From positions 59,030 through 123,029 of the forward strand of contig MNCI01027436.1 of assembly GCA_015680685.1 (NCBI GenBank): a stretch of 64,000 nt of DNA, given 5' to 3'. Below the pieces are notes generated by a model. That model was not told the DNA's origin and made no database searches. It saw only the letters and a list, made by a program, of their open reading frames with translations. The stretch comes from Gnetum montanum. Its lineage: Eukaryota > Streptophyta > Gnetopsida > Gnetales > Gnetaceae. Below, in pieces: positions 47,646 through 58,480 of the stretch; the first letter of the stretch is position 1, and every line of letters begins with the position of its first letter. The position numbers and the translations under genes were made by a program.

Positions 47646-49110
47646 ACCATAGCAACCTATGAAGCATCCCCAGACTAGCCCAAGCATCTAGTCAAAGCCC
47701 TAGATTTAGAAGCTGAGGATGTGACCAACGACCCTCTCGTCAAAACGCCTGTGACCACATCAAAAGGGAAGATAAAAACATTAAAACTCAGCTCCCTCCT
47801 AGACACACAAACACACAACAACATAGCCAAGATTCTACAAGACAATATCAATGCCTTCGCATGGTCGTACAGCGACATGCTGGGTCTAGATCTACGGCTG
47901 ATTTAGCACAACATCATCCTAGCTATGAGGGATGAAATCACCAAGCTATACCAAGTTGGTTTAATCTGTGTGATTGACTACTCAGAGTGGGTATCCAACA
48001 TCATCATAGTTACAAAGAAAATGGGAGGAATACGGATGTGTATAGACTTTCGGGACTTGAAAAAGGCAACGATCAAGGACAACTTTTCACTTCCAAGCAT
48101 CAATCAGCTCATCGACACCACAGCTGGTCACACTCTATTATCCTTTATGGATGATTTCTCTAGATATAACCAAATCTGCATTAACCTAGAGCACCAGCTA
48201 TCAAAAACCTTCATGACACCAGGGGGTACCTTCTGCTACACCATGATGCCTTTCAAGCTCAAAAATGTTGGGCCAACATACCAGTGTGCCATGACCTACA
48301 TCTTCAATGACTATATCCTAGAAACATTAAATGACTATGTGGATGATATAGCCATCAAGTCTAAGGAGGTAGCTGATCACCCACATGACCTAGAAATAGT
48401 CCTCAAGTGCTGCCAAATGCATGACCTATGCCTCAATCCTAAGAAGTGCATCTTTGGGGTGAAAATCAGACTTATGTTAGGGTTCGTAGTATTGGAGGCT
48501 AGAATACAGGTGGACCCTAACAAAGTCAAGGTCATTCTCAACCTGGAACCTCCCACAAATCTTAAGAAGCTACGTGGTTTTTAGGGTAGAGTACAGTTCA
48601 TTCGAAGGGTCATAGCAAGATTGACCAAAAAGTTACATCCCATGCAACATCTTCTAAAGAAGGGAGTTAACTTCGAATGAACAACCTAGTGTCAACAAGC
48701 CTTCGACAACTTGAAGAAGGAGCTTTCACACCTCCCAACCATGCATCCACCACAAAGGGACAAACCCTTCTTCATCTACCTCACCACCTTCGACACATCT
48801 ATCACGACATTGCTATGTCAGAAATGAGATGATGGTTCTAAGATACTGGTGTATTATCTAAGCCATGCACTAATAGTGCACAAGGTGAAATACAATGAAG
48901 TGAAGAGGAATTGCCTTGCCTTAGTGTTCACACTAAAAAAGTGAAGGCATTACCTATTCCGCAGTACAACCAATGTCATTTGCAAAAGAAATATACCTCA
49001 GGCTATCACTAAAAACCTATACGAAAGTAGCAGGATAGCTCGATGGAAAGTAATAACCGCAAAGTTTGATTTACACTATGTAAGTCAATTATTGACAAAG
49101 GGTCAAGCCA
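47646..49110 (+). pseudogene. RT and first RNase H of element H
   Basis: The best-preserved RT in the window is the 219-codon open frame 47925-48584. It reads IDYSEWVSNIIIVTKKMGG, MCIDFRDLKKATIKDNF, LLSFMDDFSRYNQI and the catalytic NDYVDDIAIKSKE (48330), then LGFVVLEARIQVD. Upstream, INAFAWSYSDMLGLD is in a separate frame piece (47721-47906). About 70 bases between NIIL and AMRD are absent compared with G and J; the break lies at a short CTAG repeat. RNase H (48760-49090) reads FIYLTTFDTSITTLLCQK, YLSHALI, ALVFTLKK and FDLHYVSQ, with four or five stops. Confidence 0.9.
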
Positions 49111-49690
49111 TAGCGACCCAACTGAAAACCTTGCCAATCAATGATCAAGAAACCATAGACCCTGAATTCCTAGACAAGCACGTTAGCAATATTGATGTTG
49201 TCCCATTGTGTCTAGAAGCCACTTTGCATTTTGACGGCGCATCAACCACGCAAGGAGGTAGTGCATCTTCCATCATCACATTCTCCTCTAGGGAAATATA
49301 TCCTTTCTCTTATCATTTTGAGTTCCCATGTACCAACAATGTGGCAAAGTATGAAGGGCTACTCAGAGGCATCTTAACTATCCAAGCATTGCACATACAA
49401 CACCTAGCAATCTGGGGAGACTCATAACTAGTCGTGAATCAAAATACCGAGGTCTACGCTTGCAAGGCTATGCACCTGCCACTCTACTACGACCTAGCAA
49501 AAATCCTACTTAAGCAGTTTGTGACCACAGATGTGAAACATGTGACATGCAATGAGAACACCGTAGTAGATGCCTTAGCTACCCTTGCATTAAACATTCC
49601 ATCACATTCCTTAGCAAACCTACCAACTTCAATTATCAAATGCATAGAGCCTATCACTCAAGTGGAACACGTGGCCTTTGTCAGTGCTGC
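49111..49690 (+). pseudogene. second (archaeal-type) RNase H of element H
   Basis: Tat-lineage elements carry a second RNase H between the first one and integrase. Here it is largely open: LEATLHFDGASTTQGG (first Asp, 49216), FPCTNNVAKYEGLLRG (the usual Glu of AEYEAL replaced by Lys; the next Glu kept), LAIWGDS then a TAA in place of Gln, LVVNQNTEVYACK, and HVTCNENTVVDALATLALN (last Asp). The open frames are 49092-49427 and 49434-49706. The Lys change and the TAA mean this copy is inactive. Confidence 0.85.
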
Positions 49691-50935
49691 GGATACTGAG
49701 AAGTGATATGCTGACATTAAGGCTTACCTATAGTATGATGAACCCCTAGGTGGATTGACATCTGCCCAAAGAGATGAAATTTGTAAGCATGCCCAGAAAT
49801 ATGTGCTCATGGGAAATGATGTCCTATGCCGACGTTCCTACGATGGCATGTTGCTAGCATGCGTGGGTGGGGAGCTGGTGTAGAAGGTAATTAATGAAGT
49901 GCATGAGGGGCTGTGCGGCAGACACATAGCACCTAGGGCTATGGCTACAAAAATTAGATGTCTAGTGTGCTATTGGCCCCACATGAAGCATGATTGCCTG
50001 TCGAAAGTCAAGACATGCTACACATGCCAGAGATACACAAATCTCATACATGTAGCACCTGCAAGCCTACATACAACACAAATCATGTGGCCCTTCCAAC
50101 GATGGGGACTAGACCTCATAGGACCTATCATACCTAAGTCCTCTGCAGGCCATAGTTTCATTATCACAGCCACTAAGTATTTTACCAAGTGGGTGGAAGC
50201 TATTCCCTTGAGGAAGATGACATCTCAAAAAATCTGCCATTTCATCCTAGACAACATCGTAACCAGATTTGTGACTATTGTGAGTGACAATGGGTCACAG
50301 TTTAGCAGTATAGAAACCCAAACCTTCTGCAACAATCTAGGCGTTAAAAAACATTCTTCTCCTGTTATTATCCATAGGCGAATGGACAGGCAAAGGCTAC
50401 AAATAAGTCCATCATCAACTTGCTGAAGTAGATGCTCAACAATAGCAAGAGATGGTGGCACAAACAAATCCTCTACATCCTATGGGCTTACCAAATGATG
50501 TGCCAAACCACAACAAGTAAGACTCCTTACAACCTTGTTTACGGATCTGAAGCTGTGTTGCCTCTTGAGTTGTAAGTACCTTCACTTTGGATGATCCTAT
50601 CTGACATTGTGAGCGAAGCCTAGAACAATAAGTCATGTATCATCAACCTCAACTCAATAGAGGAGGAGTGCGTATAGATGCTGAGACACATTGAGCACTA
50701 CCAGAGCAAGTAGCAGCAGAAGCATCGCATAGACCCGCGTCAACGACTAGTGCAGAAGGGAGACCTTGTCCTCACGACTATCTGTGAGCATGTGAGAAAA
50801 TTCTCAGCCAACTAGGAAGGTCCTTACATGGTCACTAAAACCTTCGGGAATGGAGCCTTCAAGTAGGTGGACATGGATAGCAACAAGTTTTCCAACCTAG
50901 TGAATAACTCGTACCTCAAGCCGTACTACGTCTGA
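49691..50935 (+). pseudogene. integrase of element H
   Basis: The zinc-binding domain reads EVHEGLCGRHIAPR, then CYTCQRY (49895-50030), giving His-His-Cys-Cys. The core follows: WGLDLIGPIIPKS (first Asp, 50105), FTKWVEAIPLRK, and VSDNGSQFSS (second Asp, 50283). Then a one-base frameshift near 50355 separates the Glu region YYP-ANGQAKATNKS, where Glu is replaced by Lys in this reading. YNLVYGSEAVLPLEL and the C-terminal HVRKFSAN-EGPYMV end at YLKPYYV and a TGA at 50933-50935. The open frame 49899-50426 is 175 codons. No env-like gene follows. Confidence 0.88.
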
Positions 50936-50959
50936 AGCGCAACAATAGCCATCACTGTC

Positions 50960-51230
50960 TGCTACAACGTTAAACTGGCAACAACACCGAGAAGTATTCA
51001 CAATGACGTTATACTAGCAGCACCAAGGAACATTTGCAATGACATTAAACTAGCAACATCGAGCATCATCCACTATGATGTTAAACTAGGAACAATAACA
51101 AGCAGCATCTGCTACGACGTTAAACTTGCATGTATGGTCTGTTAGGATCTTAAACTAGCACAATGGTCCACTGGAACCTTAAACCAGCACACGGTCTACC
51201 AAGACCTTATATTGGGTTTGCGTCGCATCC
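50960..51230 (+). repeat. hairpin repeat array 3 of H (after integrase)
   Basis: About eight units ending GTTAAACTAGCA or CTTAAACCAGCA lie here. The clearest is CATCCACTATGATG then TTAAACTAGG, with a CATC/GATG stem and 6-nt loop; others carry GGTC-AACC or GGTCT-AGACC stems. Direction is the same as arrays 1 and 2. Confidence 0.72.
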
Positions 51231-52209
51231 CCAACATGCACCAACACCAAATAAACATCAAATGAGCGGGCACGATGCCAACACATGGGTGGGCCATCAC
51301 AGCTCTAGAATGTAGTTTAGGATACAATGGAAACATGGTCTAGAACATATGCGGTGCCATCACCCTTGGCATCATGCTAACCCTTCAGAGATGTTGTAGG
51401 GCATTACACTAGCCCTCCAAACCTTTGCCCTAATGGTAGCTCCTCGACCAGTGCCTACAACTAGAGTTTCGGTAGTATTGTGGGCCATCCACAATATTGT
51501 TGTCCTCCAGCCCCCTGCCAAGAATGTTCGGCTATGTGGTACCTAATCCCATAGCTGAACTAGGAATGCATGCCTCTGGCAAGGATTCCAGTGCATCCAC
51601 ACTCACAGTGGCACCTCCAAGGCTAGTTCCTCCATGCTGACACTGGCAAGGCTGCTACTGGCCTTCCTACTTTGAACATCGCACACCAGTAATGATGTCC
51701 AAAAGCTATAACAATGCCAGCAGCCAGTAATACCTTTGCCCCTAAGGGCATGGCTTGTGATAGGAAAAAATGCTATAGTGTCGTGAAGTGAATGCCTCGA
51801 CTAGCTTGGCTACAACAGAGTGCAAAATTCCATGGCGTGCGTAACATAGCTCACCACTTGGGAAACACTAGTGCAAGTTCCATGACATGCGTAACACAAC
51901 TTGTTGCATGGAACACATCTATAGGTAGGTTGAAACCCTACACGCATGTAACGAAACTCATCCTGGGAAAGACACCTATCCTACGGGAAGTCGAAGGACA
52001 ACTAAAGCAAAGGTGAAAACAAGCATGGCTCCCTAAGAGCACTTCGACGAGGGATTTAGCTAAACCTCACCCTTGCCCTTCTCCTATGCCTCCTTCTTCC
52101 CTACTTCACCTCTCCACTCCAATGCAACACTCTCAAGTGTAGTCAAGCAACATCTCAACACTCACCAAGTGACAACCTTAGCATTTCATCTGCTGTGGTG
52201 TTTCGTATT
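51231..52209 (+). other. 3' UTR of element H with a short conserved frame
   Basis: This non-coding stretch is collinear with J 55372-56370 (inverted). It contains the frame 51792-52016 (74 codons, MPRLAWLQQSAKFHG, NTSASSM, LILGKTPIL), which has a similar-length counterpart in J. An internal duplication of about 50 bp (GCGTAACATAGCTCACCAC and GCGTAACACAACTTGTTGC) makes part of that frame. No known domain was recognised. Confidence 0.5.
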
Positions 52210-52262
52210 CTTTGTCGACGTCTATTGAGCCTGTTCTCTAGACGTCAACAAAGAGGGGCCAA
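52210..52262 (+). other. hairpin and polypurine tract of element H
   Basis: The arm CTTTGTCGACGTCTA (52210-52224) pairs with TAGACGTCAACAAAG (52239-52253), 14 of 15 positions, around a 14-nt loop. The second arm runs into the PPT AAAGAGGGGCCAA (52251-52262, then LTR at 52263). Confidence 0.78.
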
Positions 52263-53632
52263 TGAAACACCCCAAAAAAATGTGAGGTCATTCTTGTTTC
52301 ACTAGGCATTACAATTCATGCAGTGTTATGGGAGTTCTTCGAGAGGAGAACGCTCTTAGTTTAGGCCAGCCAATTCGGAAAATTTTCTACTTTGGGCTTG
52401 AATAGGCTCTATGGATCATCCTGCCTATCCACCTAAGTAGCTTGCCTGGTCAACAGCCTACTCAAAAATGATGCATGGAGTTGGCAACAACATTCTGGAT
52501 GGGCAAAACAGTTTGAAAATTTTTCTAAGGCACAAAGTCTACTACGCTATGCTACGCCCCACTATGTAGCATAGTAAGCTTTAAAAAAAATTTGCAAAGC
52601 AAAGTGCCACGCTACATAATGCTACGTAGTGCAGCATAGCATAGCAACAACCATACAACCAATTTCACGACCTAACTTCAAGTCCTTTGACAATGTCCCT
52701 TTCCGTCAGGAAGCGATGGACCATGTCTACTACTATGCTAGACTGAGCTACATGTCGCAACGAGGTGTAGCAATCCTGCAGAAGAGATAGAAGGTGGCTC
52801 AAAGGGCATGACCAACAAAGTTGCAGGTTTCGCAGTGCAGGAAGCAAGGTTTGTACATTGGCCAAGTTTTCACGATTAAGGCTAGATGCTACGCTACATA
52901 GCGTAGCATAGCATAGCAAGTATGTAGCATATGTATGTAGCAAAACATAGGACAATGTGCTACGCTATGCTGAGCATGCCATGCTACGACACACAACAAA
53001 GCATGCGGGTGGTTGTGCAACATCAATGCACTTCACCTAATTGGACCGTTGGCACACGTCTCCAGACACTGACAATGCAATTATGGTGTGGCAAGCTCAC
53101 AGTTGCGACATTGCAGACTCATAGTCACAACGGTCATGCACATCCAATAGTCATACTGGCATGTGTAGCACAAGCAAGCCAACGAAGGCCCAAGGCACGT
53201 GGCGTCCAAACTACCCTTATCGCGTGCCCTTGGTCCTATAAATACCTCGATGAGAAATATTCAAAGGGTTCCATTTGGTTCAAATTCTTTGAAAAGTAGC
53301 TGACTTTTCCTCTCTCTGGCACTCAAGTTCTCCTCTTGGCACATTGTAACATCGAGCATTGTAAGCTTTCTATTTGACACTAAAAAAAGTTAGCATTCCC
53401 AGCTAATATTCTGTTCTTTCCCCCTTCTACCACCTTGGTAGAATCCACACATTGTTAGTGCCTAAGTCCATGCCCAAGTGCACAACTTGCTTTTCTCTAC
53501 ACATCCTAGTTACTCTCGGGATCTCTGCACTCCGTTGCACTGTGTAACCGACTATATCCACCCTGATAGAGCAAACTTGTAGCTTTGGAGCAGTACATTT
53601 TCTAACTGTATTTTACTTTGTTTCTTGCTTAT
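52263..53632 (+). repeat. 3' LTR of element H, truncated
   Basis: The LTR starts TGAAACACCCC right after the PPT and matches 37603-39218 up to about its last 250 bases. The TATA box is at 53237-53244, the palindrome cluster at 52545-52985. It stops at 53632, where the inverted LTR of element J starts with TGTAAC. Confidence 0.88.
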
Positions 53633-55318
53633 TGTAACAATTGAACATGTTGGTAGTTGGAAAACACTAAGGGATCAACGGGCATGATAGTCTCGACCTC
53701 ATACCCATAGGAGGGCCATGCTAGGAGTGTGTGTGGATACGAGGCACCCTGAACGGTCTTGTCGATCAGACAGGGACTTAATCGGAATCTATATAGCCTT
53801 TTGCAACATATAATTTTAAAACAAGGATGTGAACGCGAAATGATCCTTGAAAATAAATAAGCAAAATGATACTTAAAAGTAAATAAGATAGGAAACAGTG
53901 CAACATGTGACAGTAAACAAGAAACAAAGTAAAATGTAGTTAGAAAAATGCACTACTCCGAAGCTATGAATTTGCTCTGTCAAGGTGGATATAGTCGGTT
54001 GCATGGCATGACAAAGTGCAGTGATCCTGAGAGTAACCAGGGTGCATAGAGCGAGGAGGTTGTGCACTTGGGCATGGAATTTGGTGCTGATAATGTGGGG
54101 ATTCTACTAAGGTGGTAGAAAGGAAGAGGATAGAATGTCATATAGGAATGCTAACTGTTTGCAGTGTCAAGCAGAGAGCTTATAATACTAGATGATGCAA
54201 CGTGCCAGGAGGAGCACTTGATGCACCAAGTAGAAGAGAAATGAGACACTTGGAAAAATTTTTAACTGAATGGAATTTTACTAAAACTAGGGAGAGAGAG
54301 TGAGCTAGAGGGCTTTGAGTGTTTCTTGTCGGGGGTATTTATAGGACCAAGGGCACGCAAAAGAGGTAGTTTGGATGCCACGTGCCCTAGACTTTTCGTT
54401 GATTTGCTGGTGTTGCATGTGCCAATATGATCGTTGGATGTGCATGACTGTTGTGACTGTGAGTCTACCATCCCACGACTGTGAGCTTACCATGCCATAA
54501 TTACATCGTCAGCATCTGGAGACATGTGCCAACGGTCCAATTAGGTGAAGTGCATTGATGTCACACAACCACCTGCATGCTCTGATGTGTGTCGTAACGT
54601 AGCATGCTCGGTGTAGCGTAGCACGTTGTCCTACATTTCATCACACATATGCTACATGCTTGCTATGCTATGCTACGCTATGTAGCGTAGCGTCTGGCCT
54701 TAGTCACGAAAACTTGGCCAATCTACAAACCTTGCTTCTTACACTAGGGAACTTGCAACCTTCTCAGTTTCACACTTTGATCTGCCTTCTGTCTCTTCTG
54801 TAGGATGTCTATGCCTTGTTGCGCCATGTAGCTCAGCGTAGTGTAGCATTAGACATGGTCCACTACTTCTTGATGGAAAGGGACATTTGAAGGACTTGAA
54901 GTTGGATGTTGAAACTAGTTGTATGGTCATTGCTACACTATGCTACGTTTTGTAGCGTAGCGTAGCGTGGCATGGCACTTTGCTCTACAAATGCTTTCTA
55001 AAGCTTACTACGCTACATAGCGGGGCGTAGCGTAGTGTAGTAGACTTCGTGACCTAGAAAAATTTTTGAACTATTTTGTGCATCTAGAATGCTGCTACCA
55101 ACTCCGCGTGTTGTTTCTGAGTAGGTTGTTGACCAGGTGAGCTACTTGGATGAACAGGCAAGATGACCCGTAGAGCCCATTCATGCCCAAAGTAGAAAAT
55201 TTTCTGAACTGGTCAGCCTGAACATAGAGTGTTATCCTCCCAAAGAACTACCATAACGCTACACGAAGTACTATGCCTGGTGAAGCGAGAATGACCTGGC
55301 ATTTTTATAGATGTTTCA
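53633..55318 (-). repeat. 3' LTR of element J
   Basis: About 1686 bp; on the minus strand it starts TGAAACATCT and ends TTGTTACA, giving proper TG and CA ends for the family. The TATA box (tatttata) is at 54336-54343, and the GCTACG palindrome cluster at about 54590-55050. Confidence 0.9.
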
Positions 55319-55371
55319 GTAGACCCTCTTTGTTGACGTCTGGAGAACAAGCTCAATAGACATCGATAAAG
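55319..55371 (-). other. PPT and hairpin of element J
   Basis: On the minus strand AAAGAGGGTC lies just before the LTR. The inverted repeat seen in H is present: CTTTGTTGACGTCT (55328-55341, plus strand) against TAGACATCGATAAAG (55357-55371). The loop sequence is kept, with a few changes in one arm. Confidence 0.7.
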
Positions 55372-56369
55372 AATACGAAATACCACAACAAATAAAATGC
55401 TACAATTATCGCTTGGTGAGTGTTGAGACATTGCCTAACTGCACTTGAGAGTGTTGCATTGGAGTGGAGAGGTAAAGTAGGGAGGAAGGAGGCACATGAG
55501 AAGGGCAAGGATGAGGTTTAGCTAGATCCTTCATCGAAGTTCTCTGATGGAGCCATGTGCATTTTCACCTTTGCTTTAACTATCCTTCGGCCTCCCATAG
55601 AATAGGTGTCTTTCCCAAGATGAGTTGTGTTACATCTGTGTAGGGTTTCGACCTACCTACATATGTGTTCCATGCGACGAGCTGTGTTATGCGTGTCATG
55701 GAACTTGCACTAGTGTTTTCCAGGTGACGAGCTATGTTATGCATGCCATCGAAGTTTTCACTCTGTAGTAGCCAAGTTAGTCGAGGCACTCACTTCACGG
55801 TGCTATAGCATTTGCTGCTATCGTAAGTCATGCCATCGGGGGAAAAGGTCTTGCTAGCTACTAGCATTGTTGTAGCTCTTGGACATCATCACTAGTGTAC
55901 GATGTCCAAAATAGGAAGGCCAGTAGTGACCTTGGCAACATCGGCATGGAGGAACTAGCCTCTGAGGCATCACTATGAGTGTGGATGCACTCGAATCCCT
56001 ACCAAGGGCATGCATTCCTTGTTCAGCTATGGGGTTAGGTACCACATAGCCGAACGTCATTGGAAGGGGGAAGAAGGATGACAATATTGTGGCTAGCCCA
56101 CAATACTGTCGAAACTTCAACCGTAGGCACTGGCCAAGGAACTACCATCAGGGCAAGGGGTCATGGCGACGGTATGTCCAGAGGGCCAATATAATGCCCT
56201 ATGACATCTTCGAAGGGTCACCATGATGCCAAGGGTGGTGACACCACGTATGCTCCAGACCACGTTCCCATTGTGTCATGAACCGCATTCTAGAGCTACA
56301 ACAACCCACCCATGTGTCAGCATCGCGCCTGCTCATTTGATGTATATCTGGTGTTGATGCATGCTGGTG
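55372..56369 (-). other. 3' UTR of element J with a short conserved frame
   Basis: This is the counterpart of H 51231-52209. The frame 55580-55789 on the minus strand (69 codons) reads MPRLTWLLQSENFDG, then NTSASSM and LILGKTPIL, similar in sequence and length to H 51792-52016. A second frame at 55854-56120 has no clear match I can support. Confidence 0.5.
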
Positions 56370-56690
56370 ATGTAACGCAAACCTAGTTTAAGGTCCTGGT
56401 AGACCGTGTGCTAGTTTAGGATCCCAATGGACCGTCGTGCTGGTTTAAGGTCCCAGCAGACCGTACATGCCAATTTAACATCGTAGCAGACACTGCTTGC
56501 TATTTTCACTAGTTTAACATCATAGTGGACGGTGCTCGATGCTGCTAGTTTAACATCATTGCGGACGCTGCTCAGTGTTATTGCCAGTTTAACATCATAG
56601 CGAACGATGCTCGATGCCGCTAGTTTAACATCGTTGCAAATGTTGCTCGGTGCTATTTCTAGTTTAACATCGTAGTGGATGGTGGTGGCT
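56370..56690 (-). repeat. hairpin repeat array 3 of J
   Basis: On the minus strand about nine units end TGTTAAACTAG, for example CATCCACTACGATG then TTAAACTAG. The stem CATC/GATG has a 6-nt loop. Translated, the array gives repeated YDVKLA-like peptides, but this is a by-product of the repeat. Confidence 0.75.
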
Positions 56691-56701
56691 GCCATTACGC
56701 C

Positions 56702-57830
56702 TCATACATAGAATGGCTTTAGGTACGAGTGATTCACTAGGTTGGCAAACTCATTGCCGTCCATGTCTGCCAGCTTGAAGGCTCCATTTCCAAAGGCTTT
56801 GGTGACCATGTAAGGACCTTCCCAATTGGCGAAGAATTTTCTCACGTGCTCTCAGATGACCTTGAGGATGAAGTCTCCCTTCTGCACTGGCCTTCGGCAT
56901 GGGTCTACATGATGCTTCTGCTACTTCTTGCTCTGGTAGTGCTTGATGCATCTCAGCATCTATTCCTGCTCCTCCTCTATTGAGTCAAGATTGACGATTT
57001 GCGACTCATTGTTCTAGGCTTCGCTCACAATGTCAGATAGGATCATCCAAAGTGAGGGTACCTACAACTCAAAAGGCAACATAGCTTTAGATCCGTAAAC
57101 AAGGCTATAAGGGGTCTTACTTATTGTTGTTCAACACATCGTTGGGTAGGCCCACAGGATGTAGAGGATTTGCTCGTGCCACCGTCTCTTCCTATTGTTG
57201 AGCATCCGCTTTAGTAAGTTGATGATGGACTTATTTGTAGCCTTCGACTACTCGTTCGCCTATGGATAATAGGGGGAGGAAAATGATTGCTTAATGCCTA
57301 GATTTTTGCAGAAGGTTCAGGTTTCTATACTATTGAACTGTGGCCCATTATCAATCACAATAGTCATTGGAAGCACAAATCTAGTTACGATGTTGTCTAG
57401 GATGAAATGGTAGATTTCTTGAGATTTCGTCTTCCTCAAGTGAATAGCTTCCACCCACTTGGTAAAGTATTCAATGGCGGTGATAATGAAACTATGCCCC
57501 ATGGAGGACTTAGGGGTGATAAGCCCTATGAGGTCTAGTCCCCATCGTTGGAAGGGCCATGTGATTTGTGTTGGATGTAAGTCTGTAGGTGCTACGTGTA
57601 TGAGATTTGCATATCTCTAGCACATGTTGGATGTCTTGACTTTCGATAGGCAGTCATGTTCCATGTGGGGCCAGTAGTGCCCTAGGTGTCTAATTTTCAT
57701 AGCCATAGCCTTGGGTGCTATGTGTCCACTGCAAAGCCCCTCATGCACTTCATTAATTACCCTCTACACCTACTTCCCACCCACGCATGCTAGTAATATC
57801 CCGTCTTAGGAACGTCGGCATAGGGAATCA
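56702..57830 (-). pseudogene. integrase of element J
   Basis: The minus-strand reading ends YLKPFYV and TGA at 56702-56704. The zinc-binding region, HEGLCSGH and CLSKVKTSN-like text, lies at about 57620-57750. The first Asp region WGLDLIGLI is near 57535. FTKWVEAIHLRKTKSQE, and VIDNGPQFNSIET with the second Asp, lie in the open frame 57317-57502. The Glu region is decayed (YYP-ANE near 57265). Order, length and ending match H. Confidence 0.86.
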
Positions 57831-58480
57831 TTTCCCATGAGCATGTATTGCCAGGTATGCCTACGGATTGCATCTTTCTAGGCAGATGTTAATCCACCTA
57901 GGGGCTCACTGTGCTGTAGGTAAGCCTTAATGTTGGCATACCACTCCTGGGTATTTGCAACACTAATAGAGGCCATGTGTTCCACTTCAGTGATAGGCTC
58001 TGCACATTCAATAATTGAAGTTGGCAAGTTCCCCAAGGGATGTGATGGAATTTTTAAAGCGAGGGTAGCTAAGGAATTTGCCATGGTGTTCTCATTGCAT
58101 GGTACGTGTTACACATTTATGGTTGCAAATTTCTTAAGCAGGGTTTTTGCTAGGTCGTAGTAGGATTGTAGGTGCATAGCCTTGTAGGCGTAGACCTCAG
58201 TGATTTGATTCACAACTAGTTGTGAATCTCCTCAGATTACCAAGTGTTGTATGTGCATATTTTGGGTAGTTAAGAGGCCTCTGAGTAGCCCTTCATATTC
58301 TACCACATTGTTGGTGCACAGAAATGAAAAAGGATAAGCGAAAGGATGCATTTCCCTAGAAGGGAACGTGACAATGGTAGCTACGCTACCTCCTCGCATG
58401 ATTGATGTGCCGTCAAAGTGTAAAGTGGCTTCGAGATGTGATAGGACAATGTCGACCTTACTAACATGTTCATCTAGGAA
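57831..58480 (-). pseudogene. second RNase H of element J
   Basis: The minus-strand reading is LEATLHFDGTSIMRGGS (first Asp, about 58430), FLCTNNVVEYEGLLRG (Glu kept, unlike H) and LVIxGDSQLVVNQITEVY near 58200. MANSLATLALKIPSHPLGN follows at 57930-58084. This copy keeps more of the catalytic positions than H. Confidence 0.84.

Larger units (their letters stand above)
37603..53632 (+). mobile_element. Tat/Ogre-like element H
   Basis: This is the most complete family-2 copy: 5' LTR (37603-39218), PBS, leader repeats, gag, protease, hairpin array 1, antisense gene (internally deleted), array 2, RT-RNase H, second RNase H, integrase, array 3, 3' UTR, PPT and a 3' LTR whose end is cut by J at 53632. 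It sits in the second RNase H of G after GTCTA (37598-37602). It is about 16 kb long as seen. Confidence 0.9.

Noticed and set aside
56411-56695. Frame of 94 codons with repeated YDVKLA peptides
   Set aside because: It is the translation of hairpin repeat array 3 in the 3' UTR of J. H has no open counterpart, so I do not call it a protein.
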